NCBI GenBank assembly: GCA_963659365.1
Contig: CAVKTI010000003.1
Coordinates: 26,568 to 90,567 of the forward strand
Origin: W0P28-013 sp963659365
Lineage (GTDB): Bacteria > Bacteroidota > Bacteroidia > Bacteroidales > Paludibacteraceae
DNA length: 64,000 bases
Reading direction: 5' to 3'
The notes under the pieces were generated by a model. It saw only the letters and a program-made list of their open reading frames with translations. It was not told the origin of the DNA and did no database searches. Made by a program: the position numbers and the translations under genes. The first letter of the stretch is position 1. Every line of letters starts with the position of its first letter. Shown one piece after another: positions 41,372 to 49,541 of the stretch.

Positions 41372-42349
41372 ATGAAAATAAATCTGAAAATAATGTTGCC
41401 AGCACTGTTGCTGCTTGTCGCACTTGCCGCCTGCGAAAAATCGCCTGTGAAGAGAGATTATGAGCTAGAGGTAGATACAGCACCGCAAGGAGTTGTTTCC
41501 TACGAGGCCGAGGTGTTTTATACCAAAGTGCGTGTACAGGGCAAAGTAGCCAACCACGAAAAACTCAGCGACTACGGCTTTCTCTATTGTGCCGATTCGT
41601 TGCTGAACAAAGCCGACGGAAACTTTGAAACTGCAGTGCAAAAGGGTTATATCACCGAAAACGAAATCATTTCGTTGAAAAAGACGGTCGATAGCGATGA
41701 TTTGTCCTATGTGTTTTTTGGCAAGTTGCAGCCCAATACCGAATACACCTTTGCCACTTTTGCCATCAACTCGGCCGCTATCACATTTGGCACGCCCGAG
41801 TCGTTCAAAACTGGAGCAAACTATAAGAGTGTGTATGATTTGACACAAACCTCGAAGCAGTCCGAATGGGAAAGTTATGTTTCGGTTTTGGCATTGAGTA
41901 CAGAGAATGTACGCCCCTTTGAGTATGTGTTGGACGAATTGACCAAAATGGGCTCATACATTTCGTATGCTAAAGCAGGACCAACTAGGTACACACCAGA
42001 TAACTGGTTGATATTCAGTTCTGAAGTTGGTTTCGACATGACTTTCGAGTACTTGTTGTCGCCGTTGTCTGACAAGGTATCGGGCTATTACGAACGCTAC
42101 GCTGTGCTTATCTCGACCGATTCGATTACAGCGGACAACTACCAATCGGCCGATGTGCTGTTCGAAGAGTACATCACGCCCGATTCTACCGTGAACGCTG
42201 ACAGCACTGTAACACTGACTATTCCTACGCAAGCCGTTCGCAAATTGGCTATACCTGCCAAATACGAAAACCAAAAAGCGTGGATTGCTATTCGCCACTA
42301 CAAGGACTACACGCAGGGATTGGAGGTGAAAGCCGTAAAACTTTGGTAA
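41372..42349 (+). CDS. SusCD-linked surface lipoprotein
   Basis: This 325-residue lipoprotein (lipobox ALAAC, Cys21) has a fibronectin-III-like N-terminal part (about 45-150; ending PNTEYTFATFAINSAAITFG) followed by a beta-rich domain of the choice-of-anchor/jelly-roll kind (about 165-325; WLIFSSEVGF, YYERYAVLISTDSI, KAWIAIRHYKDYTQGLEVKAVKLW). Such proteins follow SusCD pairs and present or bind ligand at the surface. It lies 53 bases after SusD in the same transcript. Confidence 0.8.
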   Translation: MKINLKIMLPALLLLVALAACEKSPVKRDYELEVDTAPQGVVSYEAEVFYTKVRVQGKVANHEKLSDYGFLYCADSLLNKADGNFETAVQKGYITENEIISLKKTVDSDDLSYVFFGKLQPNTEYTFATFAINSAAITFGTPESFKTGANYKSVYDLTQTSKQSEWESYVSVLALSTENVRPFEYVLDELTKMGSYISYAKAGPTRYTPDNWLIFSSEVGFDMTFEYLLSPLSDKVSGYYERYAVLISTDSITADNYQSADVLFEEYITPDSTVNADSTVTLTIPTQAVRKLAIPAKYENQKAWIAIRHYKDYTQGLEVKAVKLW

Positions 42350-42398
42350 CACAAAATTTATTCAGTAACATATTGTTTAATCTAAAAAAGAAAAAGCG

Positions 42399-44399
42399 AT
42401 GAAAAAAGTTTATTTTACTCTTGCTTTGTTGGTCGCAACTTGCGTAGCCGCGGTTGCCGACGCCCCTAGAACCTTTGGTTCTGACATGAAAAAGGGAACA
42501 GTTATCCCTACTAAAAACGAGCGTATTATGCTAAATGCAAACCACAGTAAATCACTCGTTCCACAAAAAGCACCTGGCGACACCATCTATTTCGACGATT
42601 TCGAGGCCGAGACAACCACATGGACTTTCGACACATTGCAGTCGAAAAATATTGCACAACTTGGTCTTGCTAACGATGTAGAAGGTTGCTCGGAGTGTTT
42701 TAGTGCATTCAGTGGCACGCAATACTTGGCTTCTGGTTACGACCAAGACGAAGATGTGAAAGTTTACATCAAATCGCCTGCTATTACCCTTTCTGCTGGC
42801 GACTATTGGATTGGTGCCTTTTTCATGACAGGCGGTTCTAAATATCCATGTTCTGCAACTTTGGTCTATGGTAACACAGACAAAGTAGAGTCGCAAACAA
42901 AGATAATCTCCTTTACCGCCGAAGAAGTTAGTCAAGAGTGGACGCTGCTGAAGTATAAGGTTACTGTTACCGAGGGAAATTACTATTTCACTTTGATACC
43001 AGAATATGACAAAATGACTGAAACTGGCGGCGGTTGGTTCGTACTGATGGATAACTTTATGATTACGAAAAACGAGCCATTCCCACCCGAGCCAGAACTC
43101 GATCAAAACTCGCTTAATATCTATGGTGGCGAAGGTGTTTGGAGTTTGACAAACGACTCTGTTGCTGTAGCCTATTTGGCCAACGATAGTTCCAACATTA
43201 CTGTGTACGCAAATTACGCTTATTGCGACACCGTGTATATGAAATACACCGAAGGAAAGGTAAAAGACTACTTTGCACAGAAATACAGCGATCTTGAAGT
43301 GTGGGTTCTCGACTCCGAAGATAACCCCATCGAAATAAACCTTTCGATGTATGGCGAAAGCGAAATGGGTAAAGATACTGTTTCCGACACGATTGCCATC
43401 TATCACGACTATGCCGACAAAGCCCACTCCGATGTAGTAACGAACCGTTCGTTGAACTATCGTGGCAGCAATGTATATCTTAGCCTATTGGGCGATAGGT
43501 ATTATAACGAAACATACCAACCAGACCTCTTCACTGGTTATGGCGAGCGTTTTGCTGTGAATGGTCTTTATGCTGAAAGCGGCAGCGAGAAATTTGTACA
43601 ACTCGATTCGGTTTCTTTGGTTCTCTATAACTACTGGCTGGAAGAAGAAAATCAGGCTAAAAAACTGAAAATCAGTGTATATGGCGAAAAATATGAACTG
43701 GACGATGACGGCGACATTGCTTTGGTAGGCATAGGCGACCTCTATGGTTCGGTAGAGATGACTTTTGCCGAAGCGTTTGGTACAGATACCTACATTTCGA
43801 AATCGCCCGAACTCGTAAGCATAAAATTGCCTACTCCGTTGTCGGTACCAGGCGTGTTCTATCTGTTTATCGAACCTATCGAAGAGATGGAACTTGGCTC
43901 GGACGAAACATGTGATGTTCTTTTCAATCAGGTTCGCTCTGGTTATTCTGAAGAAGCCATCAAAAACGGTGCTCTTTACTATCCTGCAAACTCGTTCTAT
44001 GTTGTTTATCAAGGTAAGAAACAGAGTTGGTACGACTTTAATGGTGATTTCTACGAAAAAAACACGGGAAAGGCTTACTATAGCATTGCAGTTGGTTACT
44101 TGAACGCTGGTATCACATTCTATGCTGATGCCGTAGATCCCATACCCGACACCGCCATCAAGACGACGAAAGCCGATAGCCAGTTGTCGATTTATCCGAA
44201 CCCAGCCAAAGAGGTGATCTACATCAACAATTTGACTTCGGACGCTTCGGCTACGGTTACCGATGTTACGGGCAAACAGATACTGTCGCTGTCGCATGTG
44301 CAGAATAGCATATCGGTATCGGGTCTGTCGAAAGGTATCTATTTCATCTCTATCAAAGATGCCGACGGCGTACACACCGCCAAATTTGTGAAAGAGTAA
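42399..44399 (+). CDS. Secreted jelly-roll protein with T9SS type A sorting domain
   Basis: This 666-residue protein has a signal peptide (1-20), then a choice-of-anchor-like beta domain (about 62-220; TIYFDDFEAETTTWTFDTLQ then GGWFVLMDNFMI), a second large beta region (230-590), and the C-terminal sorting domain LSIYPNPAKEVIYI to KGIYFISIKDADGVHTAKFV. No catalytic motif is recognised. It probably binds ligand on the surface for the SusCD pair. A strong terminator at 44423 ends the locus transcript. Confidence 0.82.
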   Translation: MKKVYFTLALLVATCVAAVADAPRTFGSDMKKGTVIPTKNERIMLNANHSKSLVPQKAPGDTIYFDDFEAETTTWTFDTLQSKNIAQLGLANDVEGCSECFSAFSGTQYLASGYDQDEDVKVYIKSPAITLSAGDYWIGAFFMTGGSKYPCSATLVYGNTDKVESQTKIISFTAEEVSQEWTLLKYKVTVTEGNYYFTLIPEYDKMTETGGGWFVLMDNFMITKNEPFPPEPELDQNSLNIYGGEGVWSLTNDSVAVAYLANDSSNITVYANYAYCDTVYMKYTEGKVKDYFAQKYSDLEVWVLDSEDNPIEINLSMYGESEMGKDTVSDTIAIYHDYADKAHSDVVTNRSLNYRGSNVYLSLLGDRYYNETYQPDLFTGYGERFAVNGLYAESGSEKFVQLDSVSLVLYNYWLEEENQAKKLKISVYGEKYELDDDGDIALVGIGDLYGSVEMTFAEAFGTDTYISKSPELVSIKLPTPLSVPGVFYLFIEPIEEMELGSDETCDVLFNQVRSGYSEEAIKNGALYYPANSFYVVYQGKKQSWYDFNGDFYEKNTGKAYYSIAVGYLNAGITFYADAVDPIPDTAIKTTKADSQLSIYPNPAKEVIYINNLTSDASATVTDVTGKQILSLSHVQNSISVSGLSKGIYFISIKDADGVHTAKFVKE

Positions 44400-44422
44400 T
44401 AGTTGCTTAAGCATTGTCGATA

Positions 44423-44462
44423 TTGTGGGGTCGTGCTGGGCACGATCCCACAATTTTTTTTA
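44423..44462 (+). terminator. Intrinsic terminator of the SusCD locus
   Basis: A 14-base stem, TTGTGGGGTCGTGC (44423-44436), loop TGG, GCACGATCCCACAA (44440-44453, one G-U pair), is followed by a run of T to 44461. Confidence 0.92.
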
Positions 44463-44497
44463 GGGAATTTATAGAAGTCCCCTTAAAAAAAAGTTAA

Positions 44498-44532
44498 TTT
44501 GCTGGATTTTTGCGCTAAAAAGCGTACCTTTG
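44498..44532 (+). promoter_or_regulatory. Promoter of the M6 metalloprotease gene
   Basis: TTTG (44498-44501) and TACCTTTG (44525-44532), a slightly long spacer of 23 bases; the start codon is 20 bases further. Confidence 0.65.
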
Positions 44533-44552
44533 CTACAGATTTATTTTGACCA

Positions 44553-47429
44553 ATGATGAAACATATTGCTAAACGGACGATTGTGGTCTTGGCGGCGTTG
44601 GTTGTGCCGCTGTTGCTGGGGGCTGTTCCTGCCTCGCCCGAGGCTTTCGAGGTGCTACAACCCGATGGTACACCGCTGTTGGTGCGCCTCGTAGGCGACG
44701 AAAACGCGCACTATATGCAGACTGTCGATGGTTGCCCTGTGGTACAAACCGCCGATGGTTGGTACGAATATGCCCAAGCCGCAGGCGACCGCCTGCAAGC
44801 CAGTGGTGTAGCAGCACGCAATGCACACGCTCGCTCGCTGCGCGACCGCCGTTTGGTGAAACGCCTCTCGCAAACCTTGCCGCAGCCAAAGGCCGCCTCG
44901 CGTATGGCGAGCGGCGCAGATTCGCCGCAGCGTTTTCCGCTGCAAGGGAGTCCGCAAAGTTTGGTTATTTTGGCGGAGTTTACCAACAAAAAATTTGTGA
45001 TAACAGAGCCACAAGCGAAATTCACCGCGCTACTCAACGAAAAAGGGTACAGCCAAAACGGCGGGACAGGCTCGGCACGCGACTATTTCAGCGACAACTC
45101 GTATGGTAATTTCACGCCCGAATTTGTAGTGGTGGGACCAGTGCAACTCGACAACCCCTACAACTACTACGGCGAAAACGACAAGAGCGGCGACAAACGC
45201 GCCCGCCAGATGATAATAGACGCTTGTCGCAAAGCCGATACGCTCGGTGTTAATTTTGCGGACTACGATACCGATGGCGATGGCGTTGTGGACAATGTGT
45301 TTGTCTATTATGCTGGCTACAACGAGGCCGAAGGCGGTGGCGACAACACCATTTGGCCGCACCGTTGGAAAATTTCGACGCTGCAAAGCCTGAAAATCGA
45401 CGGCGTTTACATCGACGACTACGCCTGTACCTCGGAATTGCGTGGCAAATCGGGTTCGACCATGTGCGGCATTGGCACTTTTGTACACGAGTTTGGCCAT
45501 GTGCTTGGTCTGCCCGACCTTTATCCTACCGATGGTTCGGAACACACCACACTGCGCAGTTGGGATGTGATGGACTATGGGCCTTACAACAACAACGGGC
45601 GCACGCCTCCTGCCTATTCGGCCTATGAACGGTTTTTCTTGGGCTGGCTCAAACCTACATTGCTGAAAGACCCCACTTTTGTAACGCTCGACACACTGAC
45701 GGTATCGAACGAGGCGTGTATCATCACCCAAACGCGTGCACACAATTTGAGCGGCACACGCCCATCGCCCAACCAGTTTTTTATGCTCGAAAATCGGCAG
45801 AAAAAAGGGTGGGACACCTACTTGCCAGCGCATGGTTTGCTGGTAACGCGCGTGAACTACAATTCCACCAAGTGGAACTACAACACCGTGAACAACGACC
45901 CAACGAACATGGGCGTGGCGATTATGGCCGCCTATCCATCGGCTTTCAACACCACCAGCGACACCTATCCGGGCAGCCGCAATGTAACGGTTTATCGTCC
46001 TACGCTCAACAGCGGTGAGGCGATAGGGCAAGCCTTGACCTATATCGAAGAAAAAAATGGCATTGTTTCGTTCCGCTACGATGGCGGTGGCGACGGCTTT
46101 CCGTCGTACGACGAGTTTCCTGCGTCGCTCGATATGTTCACCACCATTCAGCAAGTAGCATCCGATTCGCAAAGCGTGGCAGTGCGTGGGCGTTGGATAG
46201 ACGAGCCGCTAAAAGTTTCGCTCAAGTCGGGCGAAAAATTCCAGATTGCCATTGCCGATTTGGTGGAAGCGCCAGTGTGGGGCAGTTCGCTCACCTTTGC
46301 GCAGAGTGCCGATTCGTTGATCGATGCTACGCTGTTGGTGCGCTATTTCCCAGAAATTGCCTCGTTCGGTGCTACCGATCGCGACACTATTTTGCTTGTC
46401 AAAGACAAATACACCACATTCGAAATTGCCATTTCGGGCAAATCGACACGCCCTGTGTTGGTCGAAGTGCCAGTGGCTACCGAGGCAACCGACACCACAA
46501 GTAGTTCGTTTGTGGCGCATTGGGACGCAGCTTTCGATGCTACGGGTTACTATCTTTCGGTCTATGCTGTGAGCGAAGGCACCAGCGCGCTTGTCGAAGG
46601 TTTCGACAAATACACTACATCTGACACTGCGCCAATCGATTGGGAATCGTCGTTAGATGTGGTAAATACCGTGATATTTGGCGATACAACGCCATCGCTT
46701 GTGTTCACCGAAAATAGCGACACGCTTGTTACCGAACGCTACATTTTCCCGATTGATAGTATCGGTTTTTGGTTGCACGGCATGAGTGCTACTGGGAGTC
46801 TGCTCAAAATAGAGGCGTTCGATTCGGTTTGGTCGCCTGTCGATTCGCTAGTTATAACTGCTTCCACAAAACGCACATCGGTGCATTTTGCGCTACCCGC
46901 AGGCAACACCTATACGCGCTTCCGCATCACCTATCAAAAGAAAGACGGCAAGGTGCTTTTCGACGATTTTACCGTCTATTTTGCCCAAAATGTAGAGTAC
47001 AAACTGCGGCATCAATTTGTCGATTCGCTCAGCTACAGCGTCGAAGATCTGAATTTCAAAACCGAATATCGCTATCGTTTGCAGGCCACCGACAAGACGG
47101 AGTATTACGAGAACATCACCGATTTTTCGAACGAAATTTCGGTAACAACCTCTGATGCCATTTGCATTGTCGCTAATCCATCGCTGAAGGTATTTCGTCT
47201 ATCGGACAACACTTACGAGGTGCAATTGGATTCTGTCAGAGCGAACCATCATCTCTATATTTATACCATTGATGGGCGGATGCTCGTAGACATAAAAGTG
47301 GGCGACACCGAAGAGAGAGTAAAACTGCCTTCATTGCCCAACAACACTATCTATTTGTTGAAATATTCGCCCGAAAAAGGCAGACGCCGCAACGATCCAT
47401 CGGCCAAATTATTTGTCCAGCCGTTCTGA
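44553..47429 (+). CDS. Secreted M6-family (immune inhibitor A-like) metalloprotease
   Basis: This 958-residue exported zinc protease has a signal peptide (about 1-24), a propeptide with the typical C-P-V-V-x-T-x-D-G-x-Y start (DGCPVVQTADGWYEYA, 60-75), the M6 catalytic domain (LVILAEFTNKKF at 137 to about 460) with zinc helix HEFGHVLGLPD at 312-322, an EF-hand-like calcium loop DTDGDGVVDN 239-248, then a MAM/jelly-roll-like region (about 660-830) and a C-terminal beta domain (LYIYTIDGRMLVDIKVGD) resembling a T9SS tail but with a longer end. It probably releases peptides for the SusCD system just upstream; its own promoter and terminators bracket it. Confidence 0.92.
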   Translation: MMKHIAKRTIVVLAALVVPLLLGAVPASPEAFEVLQPDGTPLLVRLVGDENAHYMQTVDGCPVVQTADGWYEYAQAAGDRLQASGVAARNAHARSLRDRRLVKRLSQTLPQPKAASRMASGADSPQRFPLQGSPQSLVILAEFTNKKFVITEPQAKFTALLNEKGYSQNGGTGSARDYFSDNSYGNFTPEFVVVGPVQLDNPYNYYGENDKSGDKRARQMIIDACRKADTLGVNFADYDTDGDGVVDNVFVYYAGYNEAEGGGDNTIWPHRWKISTLQSLKIDGVYIDDYACTSELRGKSGSTMCGIGTFVHEFGHVLGLPDLYPTDGSEHTTLRSWDVMDYGPYNNNGRTPPAYSAYERFFLGWLKPTLLKDPTFVTLDTLTVSNEACIITQTRAHNLSGTRPSPNQFFMLENRQKKGWDTYLPAHGLLVTRVNYNSTKWNYNTVNNDPTNMGVAIMAAYPSAFNTTSDTYPGSRNVTVYRPTLNSGEAIGQALTYIEEKNGIVSFRYDGGGDGFPSYDEFPASLDMFTTIQQVASDSQSVAVRGRWIDEPLKVSLKSGEKFQIAIADLVEAPVWGSSLTFAQSADSLIDATLLVRYFPEIASFGATDRDTILLVKDKYTTFEIAISGKSTRPVLVEVPVATEATDTTSSSFVAHWDAAFDATGYYLSVYAVSEGTSALVEGFDKYTTSDTAPIDWESSLDVVNTVIFGDTTPSLVFTENSDTLVTERYIFPIDSIGFWLHGMSATGSLLKIEAFDSVWSPVDSLVITASTKRTSVHFALPAGNTYTRFRITYQKKDGKVLFDDFTVYFAQNVEYKLRHQFVDSLSYSVEDLNFKTEYRYRLQATDKTEYYENITDFSNEISVTTSDAICIVANPSLKVFRLSDNTYEVQLDSVRANHHLYIYTIDGRMLVDIKVGDTEERVKLPSLPNNTIYLLKYSPEKGRRRNDPSAKLFVQPF

Positions 47430-47458
47430 TAGCGAATTTTTATCCAATCAACAAATTG

Positions 47459-47494
47459 TTAAAAAGGGCGCAACACACTGCGTCCTTTTTGTTG
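47459..47494 (+). terminator. Intrinsic terminator after the M6 protease
   Basis: A 12-base stem, AAAAAGGGCGCA (47461-47472), loop ACACAC, then TGCGTCCTTTTT (47479-47490; one G-U pair), with a T-rich tail. Being A-rich on one side and T-rich on the other, it can act in both directions. Confidence 0.85.
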
Positions 47495-47540
47495 TTTTGA
47501 TTAAGTTTTTCCGCAATTTGGCGCAAATGTTTTAAGAAAA

Positions 47541-47945
47541 TTCCAACCCTACCCCTGCCATTCGGCAGGTACTCCCCTTGAAAAGGGGAGAGGACTGTAC
47601 CAATTTGGACGCGAACCTGTCCCCTTTGCAAGGGGACGAGCGAAGCGGAGGGGTTAATGCCAATGTAGAATTAAGAATTGACGGCTGGTGTTGGCTGCGT
47701 GGCTTTTCCCCCTTCGGGGGAAACGGGAAAGGGGGCGAGAACCAAGACGATTTCAAATTTCAAATTTCAAATTTCAAATGTAACCATTAGAAACATAGAA
47801 ACAAAAATTGCGGTAGCAATTTTGAGAAACCAGAAACTAGAAACTAGAAATCAGAAATTACTTTCAACTTTATACACTTTATAGACTTTTCACTTTATAA
47901 ACTTTCATACTTTCATACTTTCATACTTTCTTGCTACTTGCTACT
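47541..47945. repeat. Intergenic repeat mosaic before der
   Basis: The block 47541-47657 (CCTACCCCTGCC, CCCCTTGAAAAGGGG, CCCCTTTGCAAGGGG, GAGCGAAGCGGAGGGG) is repeated at 54345-54455. The C-rich palindrome 47701-47736, TTTCAAATTTCAAATT words, ACATAGAAACAAAAATTGCG words, CTTTATACACTTTATAG words and CTTGCTACTTGCTAC words follow. No gene is seen. Confidence 0.8.
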
Positions 47946-47949
47946 ATTA

Positions 47950-47980
47950 TTGTCCATTATCAATTATTTTCGTACCTTTG
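47950..47980 (+). promoter_or_regulatory. Promoter of der
   Basis: TTG (47950-47952), 20-base spacer, TACCTTTG (47973-47980); the der start follows at 48029. The -33 box directly abuts the repeat block. Confidence 0.75.
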
Positions 47981-48028
47981 TAGGTTTGGAATTGCAGTCG
48001 TTAATCATCGAAATTATTTGAAACAATT

Positions 48029-49339
48029 ATGGGAAATCTTGTGGCTATTGTTGGGCGACCGAATGTGGGCAAATCGACGCTTTTTAACCGCCTGACCAAG
48101 ACGCGGCGCGCCATTGTGAACGAAGAGGCGGGCACCACGCGCGACCGTCAATATGGCTTGAGCGACTGGTGCGGACGCTCATTTTCGGTGGTCGATACGG
48201 GCGGTTGGGTGGTCAATTCCGACGATGTGTTCGAGGAGGAGATCAACCGTCAAGTGAATGTGGCCATCGAGGAGGCCGATGTGATTATGTTTGTGGTGGA
48301 TGCGCAAAACGGCATCACCGACCTCGATATGCATGTGGCCGAAATTCTGCGACGCAGCCGAAAACCAGTCATTCTTGTGGCAAACAAGGTCGATACTTTC
48401 GATTTGCAATATCAAGCGGCCGAGTTTTACGGACTTGGGCTCGGCGAACCGTTCATCATGTCGGCCATCAACGGTTTGGGCAGCGGCGAGGTGCTCGACG
48501 AACTGCTGAAACATCTGAAACCCGATGTGAACGACGAGTTGGAGGAGTTGCCGCGCATTGCCATTGTTGGGCGACCGAATGCGGGCAAATCGTCGCTGGT
48601 AAACGCCTTTATCGGCGAAGAGCGGCACATTGTAACCGATGTGGCTGGCACCACGCGCGACTCAATCTACACCAAATACGACAAGTTTGGACACGCGTTC
48701 TATCTAGTCGATACGGCAGGCATTCGCAAGAAGGCAAAAGTGAACGAAGATGTTGAGTATTACTCGGTTATACGCGCCATTCGTGCCATCGAGAGTGCCG
48801 ATGTGTGCATTCTGATGATTGATGCCACGCGCGGTATCGAGAGTCAAGATTTGAACATTTTTTCGCTCATTCAGAAGAACCGCAAAGGCCTTGTTGTGTG
48901 CGTGAATAAGTGGGATTTGGTCGAAAACAAGGAGGCGAAAGACATCAAAAACTACGAAAAAGCCATTCGCGAGCGGCTTGCGCCATTTGTCGATTTCCCG
49001 ATTGTTTTTGCCTCGGCACTCACCAAACAGCGCATTTTCAAGGTCATCGAAACGGCCATGCAGGTTTACGAAAACAAGTTCCGCAAAGTGCCGACCGCCA
49101 AGTTGAACGAATTTTTCTTGCCGCTGATCGAAAACTATCCGCCGCCCGCCTACAAAGGCAAGTACATCAAGATAAAATATGTAGCGCAACTGCCTGATAC
49201 ACAAGTGCCTACATTTGTCTTTTTTGCCAATTTACCGCAATACATCAAAGCGCCGTACCTGCGTTTTTTGGAGAACAAATTGCGCGAAAACTGGGACTTT
49301 CACGGCACACCGATTCTTTTGTTCCCAAGACAAAAGTAG
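48029..49339 (+). CDS. der: Ribosome-assembly GTPase Der (EngA)
   Basis: Der is an essential GTPase for 50S assembly with two tandem G domains. The 436 residues show G1 motifs GRPNVGKST (8-16) and GRPNAGKSS (about 184-192), G3 DTGG and DTAG, G4 NKVD and NKWD, and the C-terminal KH-like domain (about 350-436; FLPLIENYPPPAYKGKYIKIKY). The length and order are canonical. Confidence 0.97.
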   Translation: MGNLVAIVGRPNVGKSTLFNRLTKTRRAIVNEEAGTTRDRQYGLSDWCGRSFSVVDTGGWVVNSDDVFEEEINRQVNVAIEEADVIMFVVDAQNGITDLDMHVAEILRRSRKPVILVANKVDTFDLQYQAAEFYGLGLGEPFIMSAINGLGSGEVLDELLKHLKPDVNDELEELPRIAIVGRPNAGKSSLVNAFIGEERHIVTDVAGTTRDSIYTKYDKFGHAFYLVDTAGIRKKAKVNEDVEYYSVIRAIRAIESADVCILMIDATRGIESQDLNIFSLIQKNRKGLVVCVNKWDLVENKEAKDIKNYEKAIRERLAPFVDFPIVFASALTKQRIFKVIETAMQVYENKFRKVPTAKLNEFFLPLIENYPPPAYKGKYIKIKYVAQLPDTQVPTFVFFANLPQYIKAPYLRFLENKLRENWDFHGTPILLFPRQK

Positions 49340-49535
49340 TTAGTAGTGAGCAGTGGTGCGGCAGAGCCGCAATTTCAAATTTCAAATTTCAAATTTCAAA
49401 TTTCAAATGTAACCATTAGAAACATAGAAACAAAAATTGCGGTAGCAATTTTGAGAAACCAGAAACTAGAAATCAGAACCCAGCACTAATGCGTTAAACT
49501 AATCAACCCAATAACCCAACTTTCACACTTTCACA
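49340..49535. repeat. Intergenic word repeats between der and the lamin-tail gene
   Basis: TGCGGCAGAGCCGCA hairpin, TTTCAAATTTCAAATT words, and AACATAGAAACAAAAATTGC then GGTAGCAATTTTGAGAAACC, identical in wording to 47775-47830; CTTTCACACTTTCACAC words abut the next stop. Confidence 0.7.
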
Positions 49536-49541
49536 CTCTTT

